This document shows, piece by piece, positions 35,588 through 47,968 of a stretch of 64,000 nucleotides of DNA. The notes beneath the pieces are model-generated. The model was given only the letters and a program-made list of their open reading frames with translations, ran no database searches and had not been told where the DNA came from. A program made the translations under genes and the position numbers. Positions within the stretch are counted from its first letter, which is position 1; every line of letters begins with the position of its first letter. The stretch is from Argentina anserina (lineage: Eukaryota > Streptophyta > Magnoliopsida > Rosales > Rosaceae). The DNA lies in the NCBI RefSeq assembly GCF_933775445.1, contig NC_065875.1, forward strand, positions 17,049,555 through 17,113,554. The letters run 5' to 3'.

Positions 35588-37608
35588 TCATAAGTCATCA
35601 AGAATGGTGGACATCAGCAATCCTTGGACAAATTTACACTTCCGAGCCTTCTCCTCTTGATCTTTAGTTGATAGAGGTGGTTGTTGCACAATTCTGTAAC
35701 CACAATTAAGTGTTGAAATTAGGATACCATAATAAATTCGCTATAATAGACGCGCAAAAGTGCTAGAAGATTCCTAAAACCAATGCCTTGATAGATAGGG
35801 TTCTCAATTTCACATAATGCAACGAAGAAAAAGAAACGACCAAGTGTAATGATCATACCTTTCTGAGGACTCTTCTTTTATGTTTTCCTTCATGAAAGGC
35901 GCTTCAACTAAAGGATGGGGTTGTTCACTCACATGTTCATCAGGGGCATTGTATATAAAAGAAGACAACAGAGGATCAGGTTCTGTATTTGAGGGAAATG
36001 CAAATGAAGACCCTCCCAGAAGGGCTTGCAGACTTCCTTCTCTCAGCTCTTTCCTTAATATTGAAAATGTTGAATTAGATCCCCTGCGGAATTTCCTTTT
36101 GCGCTGAACGTAATGGATAGTTAAGGAACACATCACTTTCACTGAGACTCGAGCGCTAAAACATGTATAGATCATCAACACACATGGAAGGAAAAGCTAC
36201 TATATGGATGGAAATAAGTAGTCAATGTAATAGAAAAGAAAATGGGTGGATGCAGATCATGAATCACGATGATTGCACCAAGTAATAAAAACAAGGGGCG
36301 GTAAGTTTTTATCATCCTGGCGCCGGCTGTGTGCACGGATACATGAAAGAAAGCGTACCAGCTTATTCTAAAAACTGATCTAAATTAAATGAGGATAAGA
36401 AAGACTTTCTTAAGACTGAATTTGAGACATTCAACTTTCTAATCCCCCCCCCCCTCTTTTGAAGTAGAGCTAAACATCTTAATTTAACTACACCTAATAA
36501 CCGCACATGGAAGTTTCTAGTGATGCACCGAGTATTAACATCTACCACAAACAAAGCAAGCACAAATATATCCAAAACCAGATCGAAATTCAAAAGGATA
36601 TCTTTAACAAACTCCCGTGTTGCGTGGTAATATGGGTGACAAGATTTGCTCCAACCCTCTTTGCACAAACTGGACAGACCTGTAATAGAACAAAGTCAAG
36701 GTTAAAACACTTAATGATAAGGAGCAGGATCATATACAAGACATTGAAAGAAGTTCATACTCCATTGATAGGTACCAGATGCTTGTCTAGTGACGAACAC
36801 ATTTCACATCAATATTACAACACAAAAGGAAAAACACAATTTGCTTAGTAAAAGTCTAACAAAATTTGATTGTATTAATGATCAACTCTCGTCTCATCAT
36901 CAACTTGATCACCCCACTCCACAAACTCGCATCTGAAACCTACTCAATCAAACTCAATGCAAATTCATGTCAAAGACAAACAACTCTTTCGCAACCACAG
37001 CCACAGCTTATCAAAAAGACACCATAACACTCATACGGTACCGAAACACTACCTAAATCACAAACTACAGAAACAAACACTCCAAAATCCTTCCTTTCTA
37101 ACCTAAACCGAAACCAAAACCCACCACAGAAACTCTTACACTGACATCCACAGCTAACAAAACACATCCCCAAAGCTCAAAAACACTCAAAAGCTTCCAT
37201 CTTTACACATTGCTAACAAAACATCAAGCTCCAACCAGCCAATTAACGCACAAAGCTTCAAACTTGAACTTAAAAAACAAAAACAAAAAATAAAAGAAAA
37301 CGACATACCCCATTCTTAGCCTCAATAGGATGCTCCTCATCGATGTGACAACAAAGCCCAACGACATCAAAATCCTCAGCGCAAAAAGGACATAAAAACT
37401 CAGCCTTTATCTCATCGTCTCCCTCCATCTCCTCGTGCCCGAACAGATCTGAAATCCCAACACAAAACCCCATCAAACCCAAAATTCAAAACCACAAAAA
37501 GAACCAAACTTTACAAACAAACCAAACAAAAAAACACGAACCGGATCGAGACTGGTACCGCCTGGCGTTGGATGATGAGAACAGATTGCTCCACGAATCA
37601 GAGTCCAT
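35588..37608 (-). CDS. DI19: Di19 (drought-induced 19) zinc-finger protein
   Basis: Five exons on the minus strand: 37608-37542, 37448-37309, 36679-36602, 36109-35859, 35693-35588; 642 bases, 213 residues. The start MDSDSWSNLFSSS is typical. Two unusual zinc-binding units are visible: C42-x2-C45-x11-H57-x4-H62 and C71-x2-C74-x10-H85-x4-H90, followed by a basic nuclear signal QRKRKFRR, the STFSILRKELREG-LQALLGGSS block and the C-terminal FVQGLLMSTILDD. Di19 proteins are nuclear, bind DNA, and act in drought, salt and light responses, often as targets of calcium-dependent kinases. Introns 1, 2 and 4 are GT-AG; intron 3 has the signals of an AT-AC minor-class intron (separate entry). The gene converges with the DUF789 gene across the tRNA gene and looks intact. 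Confidence 0.93.
36110..36601 (-). other. U12-type AT-AC intron in Di19
   Basis: The intron between exons 3 and 4 starts ATATCCTTTT and ends TTAC. Both match the minor-spliceosome consensus. A perfect branch site TTCCTTAAC lies at 36128-36120, with 11 bases from the branch A to the splice site. The exons join in phase 0 to give LLKVQRKRKF, as expected for Di19; no GT-AG alternative keeps the frame. Length 492 bp. Confidence 0.9.
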
Positions 37609-38030
37609 GATGATGTATTGACTCGGTACCCTTGGGGAATTCAATTAGGCCAAATTGAAACCCTAGAGATTGAAGGAGAGGAAAGAGAGAGATAAAAAGG
37701 CGAGTGTGAGCGAGTGAGAGGCAGCGACCAAGAAATTGCGTGTGAGACAGAACACAAGCAGAGACTCTCTACCCAACTCGCGCAAGGGGTTGGTGCAACT
37801 TTTTATAGTTTGGTTTTTGGCGCAAACGCCCATTGGCTTTGAGGTGAATTACGTTGCTGCCACTAACTACCTGAGAACCATACGATTTTTCATTACCATC
37901 TGCTGAGGTTTCATTGGACTCTCGTCGTGTCTCTTCCCTCCGTCACTCACACGTGTGGGAATCCTTATTTTTGTATTTTGTTTTTTGAAAAAGGAAACTT
38001 TCTACTTAAGCTTTTTCATGTGGTTGGATG
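37609..38030 (-). promoter_or_regulatory. Upstream region of Di19
   Basis: The 5' UTR (GA/CT-rich, about 37609-37780) and probable promoter. CTATAAAAAG on the minus strand near 37800-37809 is a likely TATA box, about 195 bases before the ATG. CACGTGTG (37950-37957) contains a G-box core CACGTG. Confidence 0.5.
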
Positions 38031-38880
38031 CGTTTTATTTAGTTCAAAGACTTCAACATAGGTCATCAATTGGCCCACTGCCTTTTTATGGGCCTAGGTC
38101 CGGCCCGGCCCGATGAAAAGTCCATTCAAGTCTGGTCTTATGGGTATAAGGCTGGGTAAAAGCCAAGGATTCAAAGCCTTTGTCAGGCCTTGCGTTTTAT
38201 TTAGTTCAAAGACTTCAATGGAGGGTCATCAATTGGCCCACTGGCTTTTTATGGGCCTAGGTCAGGCTCGGCTCGATGAAAAATTCATTCAAGTCCGGCC
38301 TTATGGGTATAAGGTTAGGTAAAAGCCGAGGACTCAAAGTGTTGGTCAGGTCTTGCGTTTCATTTAGTTCAAAGACTTAAACGGAGGGTCATCAATTGAC
38401 CCACTAGGCCAGGCCCGGCTCGATGAAAAGTCCATTCAAGTCCAGCCTTACGAGTATAAGGCTAGGTAAAAGCCGAGGATTCAAAACGTTGGTCATGCCT
38501 TGCATTTTATTTAGTTCAAAGACTACAACGAAGGGTCATCAATTGGCCCACTAGTTTTTTATGGGCCTAGGCCCGGCCCAATCCAATGAAAAGTTCATTC
38601 AAGTCCAACATTTTGGGTATAAGTTTGGGTAAAGGCCGAGGTTTCAAAGCCTTAGTCGGGTCATCAATTGGCTCGCGGGCCTAAAAGCTCATGGGCGGCC
38701 CGACGGCCTTATGGGCCAAGGCCCAGCTCGGCCCGGTGAAAAGCCCATTTAAGTCCGGTCTTATGGGTATAAAACTGGGTAAAGACTGAGGGTTCAAAGC
38801 ATTAGCTCGACCCATTTGAGCCTATAAGGACAAAGTCTGGCCCAGCCCAAAAAAGCTCGCCCGAAGCCCATTTAATTTTA
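38031..38880. repeat. GC-rich tandem repeat (about 162 bp) with GGCCCGGCCC motifs
   Basis: Units start near 38031, 38193, 38355 and 38503, with a fifth, shorter unit from about 38655. Each holds TCATCAATTGGCCCACT, TTATGGGCCTAGG, GGCCCGGCC-like words and TTATGGGTATAAGG. A related GC-rich zone lies at 60290-60470 on the other side of the copia element. Such motif-rich ends occur in non-autonomous hAT elements, so this may be one terminus of a split element. Confidence 0.75.
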
Positions 38881-38974
38881 AAACTAATAATTTAATATGT
38901 AGTTATGTATTAAACATGTGCAGTAATTAAATTATTAAGTTATATTTATTATATTTTGTATTATATTTAGTTCA

Positions 38975-39157
38975 TGATGCAAGATGAAATAACTGTATCT
39001 TTATTGAATGATATGAGGACATATATATAGGCATTACATAACCTCAATCACGTAGGATTCGAAGTCCTAATCTATTACAAAGATGTGAATCTATCTCTAA
39101 CATGAAACCTAATGAGGCTAAGACACACAATGGTATAATAGTAATTCTCCCGGAACA
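38975..39157 (-). repeat. 3' LTR of split copia
   Basis: Plus-strand reading TGATGCAAGATGAA...CCCGGAACA, followed by CTCCCCCTTGTG, the purine tract in reverse complement. Confidence 0.85.
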
Positions 39158-41005
39158 CTCCCCCTTGTGTCGCATGGTGCACACATCGTTGCCTCAGTAA
39201 AAACCTTGTTAGGCAAAATAAAAACCTCTTGGGTGAAAAACAAAAGCTTGATCGAAAGGAAAAAGAGCACAACACACCATCTACATTTGATAGCATCATG
39301 TGAGGTAAACCCCCCCTGAAGTCTAAAACACAACTCCCTCTAATTAGTGTCATAATCATAGAGTACAAAGAAGAACGTATACAACAGTCATTACATGCTT
39401 CTCAAAAGTAGTCTTGGGCTAATGATTAATCATTAATCTTGTCATACATCCTTCGATCATACATGCTATACTTAGCCAAACTTAGATCTAAGAAAACATG
39501 ATTGCATAACAACTCAAAATAAGAGTTTCTAATGAAAATCAGATACTCTAGTAGAATGACATTCACTCACTTAAACGGTCATAACTTCTTCGTCATAATA
39601 GATATCAGTGAACCGTAAAATGTTCTGGAATGTAGACACTCGTGGATTTCCAATGACATAAAGCTCACACCTAATTTGACCGGAACAGTTCACAGTGCTC
39701 TATCGAAATTTGACTGACTTGCAAATTTCCTGACATAATTGTCCTACTTTGCTAAAACGGACATAACTCACACAATACGATAACTATGAACAAATTGTTG
39801 ATGTCCCTGGAAAATAAACACATTGACATTTCCAACAGTACCAAGTTCACCATATTTCATTGAGTGAGCTATCATGTAGGTCTTGTTGAATTTGACATAC
39901 GAAACTTGACAGATTCTAATTTGTCATATTCAATGTGTCTTTCACAAAGGAATTAACATTTCCAACAGTACCAATTTCACCATATTTCATTGAGTGAGCT
40001 ATCATGTAGGTCTTGTTGAATTTGACATACGAAACTGGATAGATTCTAATTTGTCATATTCAATGTGTCTTTCACAAAGGAATGGGGGAATTGACAAATG
40101 AAGGACGGATTTTGGTCTGAGACAGAACTGTAGGCATCCTTTACACTTCCAGTGTCGACTGCTACACCAAGACATAGGTTGATGTTGCTGGAGCTGCTGG
40201 CGGCGTTGGTGTGAATAGGATTTGCGTTTGTTCATTAAGTGTAAAACTAAACTCATGTCAAAGAGCAATGCAAATCCAATGACGATGCATAAGCGCACAG
40301 TTAATCACATCATAATGAAAGTAATAGTGTCACAGTAACACTTACATGTATGAATCTATAACTCATTGAAACTCATCATCATCTTTAGTTAGATGGAATA
40401 GAGAATCCAAATTGACTTTCATATGAACACATATGGGTATGAGTTTTTGCAACTGATTGTACTACGTTCTCTCAAACGTCGCAATTTGACTGCATAAGCT
40501 CTCTGTGGTCTGGAGGCATTTAAGGTCCCTTGGGAACTCTCATATCTGTGTTAAGATCCCTTTACATATACACTATAACCACTATCATATGCTGCAAATC
40601 AGTTTTCATGGACACTACTACTGATTAAGTAGCGGAAAACAATTATGTCCATAATGAGATAATATAACTCATCGTAGTCAAAACTAGGATAATGAGATAA
40701 TATTTGCGCAAATATCACATGACTTCATCTTTCTCATTACATTTCCGAACAATGACTAACATAACAAGTCTAGTTCAGCCTGTATTGATTCTTTCCACTT
40801 CGGTCAAGTTGCTCATCGTTGATACTTTACAACGAAATAAGAGCATAACTGAATACATCATCAATCATGGGAGATCAATCTATAAACACATGTGTGCGCT
40901 TATACGATCAATTTGAGAGATTTCTTTTGTTCTCGAACATCAACAAAATGAGTATGTAGCATCCCACAGAAACTTAGTTGATATACATGTTCAGAGAATA
41001 TATCT
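39158..41005 (-). pseudogene. Split copia, 3' internal part, decayed
   Basis: The first 150 bases match the 3' non-coding end of the 19.3-24.9 kb element (GTTGCCTCA, AAAACCTTGTT, AGGGGG words, reverse strand). Beyond this the reading frames are lost. A 130-bp tandem duplication lies at 39826-40083. Confidence 0.6.
39826..40083. repeat. 130-bp tandem duplication
   Basis: Unit 1 (39826-39955) and unit 2 (39956-40083) both begin ACATTTCCAACAGTACCA and differ at very few bases, so the duplication is recent compared with the decayed element around it. Confidence 0.9.
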
Positions 41006-42545
41006 TGATGATGGGCGAAATACTTGTGCCTACTGATAGAGCGTTAATTAAAACGTCTATAATAAATTCTGTAAAACATCATAGTTAGTATAAAGTATGC
41101 AGGGATCGTTCTTTCCGGGGAATTGAAAGGAACTCTAAACTTTTAATGTTAACAAATAATGGGGGGTTTGAGATTGATTATTAACTACTTTAATAAAACC
41201 TATATTACTATTTACATGATCGACTTCTCTTTAAAAAAAACTTAAATCAAATTTACTATTACACCACATAATTACAAGTTCAAACCTATCATGCATTCTA
41301 ATTTGACCAATTACATACTTTTTAGACACCAATACAATTAGAGCCTTAGGGAATCATCTAATCATGCAAGATTTCAATTATCATTTAGATTGACTTATGG
41401 CCTAATCTAAATTTGTATGCAATCGAATTCAATAACACTTAGAGTAGAAATCAAATAAGATTACATTTAAGTACCAAATCTTTGTTGGAGATATGTTTCA
41501 TGTATGGCGTCACCCACCATGGTTTCACATGCAAATTTCCAGAATTTTTACCACTTTTAATCAACACAAACCGAACCTACTTAAGGCATGATTTGATTTG
41601 TGTCAATATGGTTGATGAATCTAGCACTCAAACACAATCTTAGGGACTACATCCAAGCACTAAATTCATATGCACATATCTGAAAATTATCTGAAAGTAT
41701 GAGAAAGATAATTAGAACACAACAATAGAAATACAAACTCATTAATTATAGGAAACCATCAATTCGGCAAAGATCCAAATATCCAATAAAACAATCTGAA
41801 AATTTTGATTCTTGATACAAAACAATAATCCCACACAAACATCATACTACAATCTTTATAGACAAAGTATTGTAAAAAATCAAAAACGAACAAACCTGTG
41901 GAGATGAGTTGCAAGAATCACATGTTGTAGGAACCTTGGAGGTGTGTCTTCAATGGTGATTTTCAGTGGAGATGAAATTTGTATATGAGGGAGAATGACT
42001 TGCTGTTTTGATGAAGGATGTTTGAGATAGTATTTTAGTAGAGATTTGGCTCTTGAATGCAAAGGAGAAATGATCTTTTTATTTGTGAATGATGTGTTAT
42101 TTATAGAAGAGTTTTAGCTCTTTGAATATTATAGCTTGAACTTTTTCTCCTCAATTTCTTTCACTTATTTTTGTCATTGGTGGGTGCAATCTCCATTGAT
42201 AAATTTCTTCTTTTTCTTCTTTTTTGGTGTCTCCTCCTTTCTCTTTTGCATTATCTATTTTTATTATCTTTCTTTTTCTTTCTCCTCAAATTCTTTCACT
42301 TATTTTTGTCATTGGTGGGTGCAATCTCCTTTGATAAATTCTTTCTTTTTCTCCTTTGTAGGTGTCTCCTTATTCTCTTTTGTATTATCTATTTTTATTC
42401 TCTTCCTTTTTGTTTTTCTCATTTTCTTTCACTTATTTTTGTCATTGGTGGGTGCAATCTCCTTTGATAAATTCTTTCTTTTTCTTCTTTTTTGGTGTCT
42501 CCTCCTTTTTTTTTTTCCTCATTTGCTTGACTTTTTCACTATTTT
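41006..42545 (-). repeat. Long LTR-like repeat, copy 2 (inverted)
   Basis: Reverse complement of 1-1360. Its edge TGATGATGGG (41006) matches the end at 1360. The TATA box is at 42098-42105 on the minus strand. It is followed by three minisatellite units of about 134 bp starting at 42161, 42296 and 42429 (TCACTTATTTTTGTCATTGG). The right end is uncertain; a CA at 43463 with a TATCT flank equal to that at 41001-41005 is one possible limit. Confidence 0.65.
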
Positions 42546-43539
42546 TTTTCCTTCATTGTACAATCTGAAAATAATAAAAGAAAATACGATTCATATAAAA
42601 ATATCAAGTAAGTTACTATAATAGGAGAGTAAGATTTAGGAAAGTTACGGAATAAAAGTTTAAATTCAAGTAAGATTTTCCCAAATGGTACGTTTTCTAG
42701 TCTAAAAATGATTCCTAATGCAAGAAGGACTCTCAAGATATCGCCAATGCGACCAAAATGTAGAAAGATGAAAACTCTTAATCTAACTAGGTTTCCTAGT
42801 CCTACAGGGATTCGTACTCAAACTAGGACTATAGACCAATTCTGCGTTTTTAACTCATATAAGCACAAAAATGTATCTAATACCGCCAAAGACTCTTAAT
42901 ACGATTCAATAACTCAATAGCACAACAATAAGGGCTAAACAAAGTACAAATGGAGGTAAAAACATGTTAAGAACGTCGCACAAAGTGCTCTTATCACCTA
43001 CGCACCTTGCTTCTTTCGGGTTTTGATTCTAGAGAATTTGTGGTCTCCCCCTTATCTAGGTAGGAGCCAAGACTGAAGCTATGACCCTTACTAGTCCATC
43101 TTTGTGTTTGCCACCTTTATTTTGTGGTGCAATACAACGGGCACCGACAACACCATAGCGTACGATGGTGTCATTGTCGGCTTCCTTCCCACTGTCAGGA
43201 ATGGTGTCAACGGTGCTAGGACTAGGTTATATGATATTCTCTCATATTCTGAGAGTTCCAACCTTACCGGAACATCACAGCATTTATGTACGATCTCGTC
43301 ACTTTCGCAATATCGGTAAAGTCATTGAGCATCGAATCTTTGACTTTTTGGAGGACGATAATGCGTTGCACTTTTGGTCACTTTAAGTAGTGCATGATCT
43401 TAATGAGACATAGTGCCACACCACATTAATTCCTAACGTTAAAACCGGAATGAGAGCATTTCATATCTCCTCCTAACAACGGGAAGTGTCTCTCATCAAA
43501 ATGACCGTTGCGGATATATCCCACCTTCAGGGATGGCAA
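42546..43539. other. Region between LTR-like repeat and PMD pseudogene
   Basis: 42900-43540 is less AT-rich and has short open pieces (for example a FLEDDNALHFWSL-containing frame ending at 43386) that look coding but match no family I know. Confidence 0.3.
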
Positions 43540-46500
43540 GTGCACAGTCACCATGATACCCCTGTTGGAGCATGGCCCATTGTTTCCGAAGCCATGCGAC
43601 TATAGTATGAAGGTCGTCGCTTGATCGATCGCGACATCTAGAAAACGGTAGGAATTTTGGAAAGCATCGACATCTCCTTCAACCTGACTCAAGATGGTGA
43701 CAACAGATGTGCCATCATGACTGCTGCTTGCTTCTGGAATTCCGCAAGTAATACCTTCGACTTTCAATTTGGTCAAATGGGTATATCTTTGATAGACATA
43801 TATGCTATCGTAGGTCTACCGGTTGGTACCAGGCCCTATAGATATCAGGAATATTTTGATGCTTAGTGCCCGGTCACCGCCACCCGCGACATTGGTATCT
43901 ATCAATCGTATGACTCCTAGCTTTCCAGTTTTGATCGCAATCATACTGCCAATGCTGGAATCGCCTTCTTGGAATTTTGGCTATCCAAGTTCATGTTGTG
44001 CTCCAACTCTAAGAAGATGACTGGGCACCACCTGCAGCTCGCGACTCTTCTCTACAATGGCCACACTATGAGACAGCGCAAATAGTTCTGGCAGAACTCT
44101 ACCGTATGCTGCGCGCGCTTACTATGGAACCCCTCAACTATCATAGGCTTTTAGGACCTATGTGGATTCTAGACCTCTGGATCCAGGTTTACTTTGTGCA
44201 ATTGCGAAATGAAAATGCAAGGGACTTCCGTCTAACAGAAGTGTTGGGAAAAGCATTTGTCGGTTTGGAGCCCAACTTTACTCTTCGCTACGCAGCATGC
44301 TTCGAGTACTTCTACACCCTAGATGCCTCAGTTCTTGACTCCGCACAGCTGCTCCTAGACCGCACTCACCCTGATGCCATCTGTGGCGGCTTTTTAACCC
44401 TCAGACGCTATGACGAGGAGAGTCGGCATCTGTTTGAACAGGCTATATCAATGGTGGAGTTACCTCGACATCCCTGCAATGGAGTAGAACTCTATGCCCC
44501 CCCATCTATTTGCGAGGCAGTTAGGCATGGCTCAAATGGTTCCATTCCCTCCCATTGAGAGCCTGAATCTATTTTCCTCATGGCAACGCCCCATGGTTCC
44601 CGTCACTGACACCAATCTTGGGCACCAGCCCCCGTCTCAGTTGCAACCTACTCCCCTTCCTGTGATAGCAAGTGGGAGTATCCTTCGCTGCTTTCGTGTC
44701 GACAAAGCTTATCCCCAATGGTGGAAACAGATCAACTCTGGCCAGTGGGAACAACGATCGTGAATCATCTTTCAATACATCTTCCAGACGGAGCTCATAA
44801 GATACTTGCAGGAAGATCCTGAAGTTCCTGGTGATGAGGATTTGCTGCGAACAGTTATTCCAAACGCTGTCAGAATTGTTTCTTCAAGGGTAAAATCCTA
44901 ACGCTCCTCCGAACTCCTACATTTCTTATTCCGACACCGATTTAAAACCACTAACTGGTTCATATTGTAGCTTTTTGAGAATATAGCTGGTGCTTCCTCC
45001 TCCCTTAGCCGTAAACGAGGGAGAACAACCCCTAGCCCTGATAACGACAAGAATGATCCTAACGCCATAGACTTCAATCCTGTAAGTCCTCACCCCTATT
45101 TGATATTCTTAAAAAGGTCTTAAATGTTCGCCACTAACCAATATCTGTGACCCTCAGCTGATTCAGAGGAGAAGAACGGCTGCCTCAAGCACCTCTGCCC
45201 CGCTCGCGGCTGATGTAATACCGCGTGCATCAACCCACCAGGTCAACCCTGAGCCAGTGACTGGGACCAGCAACCCAGAGACAGTAATTGAGGTAAAAAG
45301 AACACCTTATTTGTTCCAACTGGCGATACATTCATGAACCACTTTGACTGATTCTTATCTGATTTGTAGGTTCGCGAGAACCCCACTTCACCACCTTTGT
45401 CTACCCCTCAAGCTGCTGCCACCACGATGGAAGACATTGTTGTAAGTAACTCAAACACATTGTTGCCCCCCAAGCAACACTTCGTTGTTTGCTAAGATGT
45501 AATGTCTTTATCTTATGTTGATCGTCTCTAAATCAATGATATCCCTCATGGTTTCTAACACAGGTTCATGTTGACGCTCAGTCGCCTACCATAAAAGTCG
45601 CGACTGCTATCCAACAGGCTGTGGTTGTGTACAGAGAACCCATTCAAGCTACTCCTCCTATCCCAGTGGCGAACACTTGGACCTTGGAGCCACAAACCTT
45701 AATCAACCCAACGGCAGTACTCTCCCCCTCCTCCTCAACTCAAATTCTGGGGGATGAGGTAGGAGATGAAGAATGTGTGACCAGCTGTCACCAAGAAGAT
45801 GCAAGTGTGGAACATCCCCTCGCGAATGCGGCTTCAGTGAGCCCTGATGTTGCACCACAACCCCTTTTTAGGATACAATGCTCCTTCTTCTCAATCTGAT
45901 GGGGTAAAACCCTTAACCACTTCCTGGTTTATATGTTCATGTTCCCCTTTGTAAACACTTGACTGTCTTATTAATTGTTCTTTACTCTCTGTAGGTTGTG
46001 GCCATCGCGACTACTTCCAGCCTGCCAATTGTGCCAAATGTTGGGGTCTCTGGATCTACACCAACTGTTGATCCATCAGAGAATCATCCTAGTCCCTCTC
46101 TGGAAGATCTTGTAGATGATATATTGGGTCCAGCCAGCCCCTTAATATCCCTAGAGTCTCAAGAACTTGTCCAGGCCCGGGCACGGAACTATCCTCTGAA
46201 GATCTAACTGATCCAGCTTGCCTGGCTAAGGTGAAAGATGCCCTTCGCTACCTCAAGCTATACTCACATGATCCCAGCCTAGTCGTGAATGTTGAACATG
46301 CACTGAGCACCATTCTATGCCTCATGGCAGAATGCCAAACTTTGAGGAACCAATCTCAGAGTCTGTCGCAACACAACGCTGACGCCAGACACTTTATTAC
46401 GCAAATCCTTGCCCAACTTAAGCCCAAGCTTCAGCATACCAAGACCAGCCGCTCGCAACAAATCAGTGCATTGCGGCAACAAATCGCGGAGCTTGAAGCT

Positions 46501-46689
46501 GAGCAAGCTAGGGAGCTCAAGGCTGTGGAGGAAGAGATAAGAAGTACTGTACCCCAGATACAGGAGCGCAAAAGGCAACTGGCGGGCTCTGAGGCTGAAG
46601 AGAGGAGGATCAACAACCTGATATGCGACAAAGCCAATGACACTGGCAAACTTCTCCTAGATATCCGCCTTGTTGGACATAAAATGTAA
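43540..46689 (+). pseudogene. Plant mobile domain (PMD) protein gene, degenerate
   Basis: 43600-44760 encodes a PMD (MAIN/MAIL-like) domain: ACFWNSASNTFDFQFGQMGI and DIYAIVGLPVGTRPY (43730-43845), LEFWLSKF, then GPMWILDLWIQVYF (44155-44195), the ARQLGM-Q-VPFPPIESLNLFSSW block (44510-44580) and YPQWWKQINSGQW (44710-44750). Stops and frameshifts occur near 43618, 43866, 44085 and 44762. Small exon-like pieces bounded by GTAAGT-like and CAG/TAG signals follow (about 44970-45080, 45155-45290, 45370-45440, 45565-45900), then a coiled-coil tail (46231-46689, with QQISALRQQIAELEAEQARE). Canonical MAIN and MAIL proteins are nuclear and act in genome stability and silencing; transposon-borne PMD proteins also exist. 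The gene lies antisense, about 1.3 kb beyond the Tat integrase end. Confidence 0.75.
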
Positions 46690-47947
46690 TTTGAACATCA
46701 AAATATTATAGTAGCAAGAATTGCAATTTATCTTTGTGTGCTCACGTTACTTGAATCTCCTTGACTCGCCAAAAAACCAGATACAGGCCCACGGCCCCGA
46801 CCCAACTCAATTCACCACCGTCCAAGTTTGCAAGCAAACTCTCGAAAATAGGAGCAATCAATACTAGGCAACGCACAAACCGTTTCAGTGTGACCACCAT
46901 TACTGTAGTAAATCTCGGGCGCGATCTCCAAATCTGTATCTCCAATCTCAGCCCTTGAATCCAAGTTTCCTCTGCTATAAAATGAAACCCTAAGGAAAGA
47001 ACACACAACACTCGCTTCCGCAACCTCCAACCATATCTGTTCCATTTCTTCCTTCGAAACCCCTTAGGTTTCTTAAGTTTCATCCCCAGACTTGCAATCT
47101 CATCAGCAATCCTCTGAGAGTCTTATTCTACCCTCAAATGTGAGGTGGGAGTCTTATTCCACCCTCATATCCTCCCTTCTTTGTAGTTCAGCACTAGGGA
47201 TCTGCCCTGCATTAAGGGTTACTCCTAGAGAAGGATTACAAGTGAGAGAGGAAATGACAGCCCTTCCTGTGGCCTATTCATCACTGTTTAGTCACCGAGC
47301 ATCGGGAAGCAGACTGCCAAATTCAGGACCATAGCCAATAGGTACGTCATGCTCGTCACGTACCTCTTTTGATACGCGACGCGAGCTGTTGTACCTCCTA
47401 TGTGTAATATCCTCCAATCTCCCTTCTTTGAAGGAACATCAGGAGAGGTATACAAATCAAGGCTCTGGATTCCTCATGCTACCACCAGTTTTCCAATTAG
47501 AACCTATGTTTGGCCTTCAACTGGTGCAGCTTAATCTCGAGTTTCTCGCGATGGTGGGATGAACAGGAGGAATCGCGAAGACCTTTCCACCTAGCATAAA
47601 TGGTATCAGAGCTTGTTAAACCTCACCTGTAATAGTATAGATCTTGTATGAAGTTTCTGGCCACAAAGCCATATGAATAAAACACAATTTGTTTCATAAA
47701 AACACTTGTACTGTTTTATTGCTGCGTAACAAAAGTTATAGCCAATTCTGGACCACAAGTATTGGTCTAATGTGTTACAAACAATGCCGGAGCACGATAA
47801 AGAAACTCATAAAGTTTCAAAAACTCGATAGTTTCGAAAAAAAAAGAAATTCTGGGCTCCGCTCGCAACCGGCCGTAACATTCGCAACGGTTAGTAACGT
47901 TCGCGAGCCGCAAAATTTTCTGAGTCCGTGATCGCTAAGTACTGAGT
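46690..47947 (+). other. Spacer with LTR-like signals
   Basis: A TATA box (CTATAAAAT, 46975-46983) is followed about 620 bp later by TGGTATCAGAGC (about 47600-47611), an initiator-tRNA primer site on the plus strand. This could be an LTR remnant with its primer site, but no second copy of the LTR is present in the window. Confidence 0.35.
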
Positions 47948-47968
47948 ATCCATGATGTTGCCCCCTGT

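Noticed and set aside
36602..36615. GT dinucleotides near the end of Di19 exon 3 as a normal donor
   Set aside because: None keeps the reading frame with an AG acceptor near 36105, while the AT-AC pair fits all minor-class signals.
42136..42621. 161-codon plus-strand frame rich in Phe and Ser
   Set aside because: It is a translation of the TC-rich minisatellite in the LTR-like repeat; low complexity only.
46742..47083. 113-codon minus-strand frame near the PMD tail
   Set aside because: It overlaps the TATA-containing promoter-like block on the other strand and shows no known motif.
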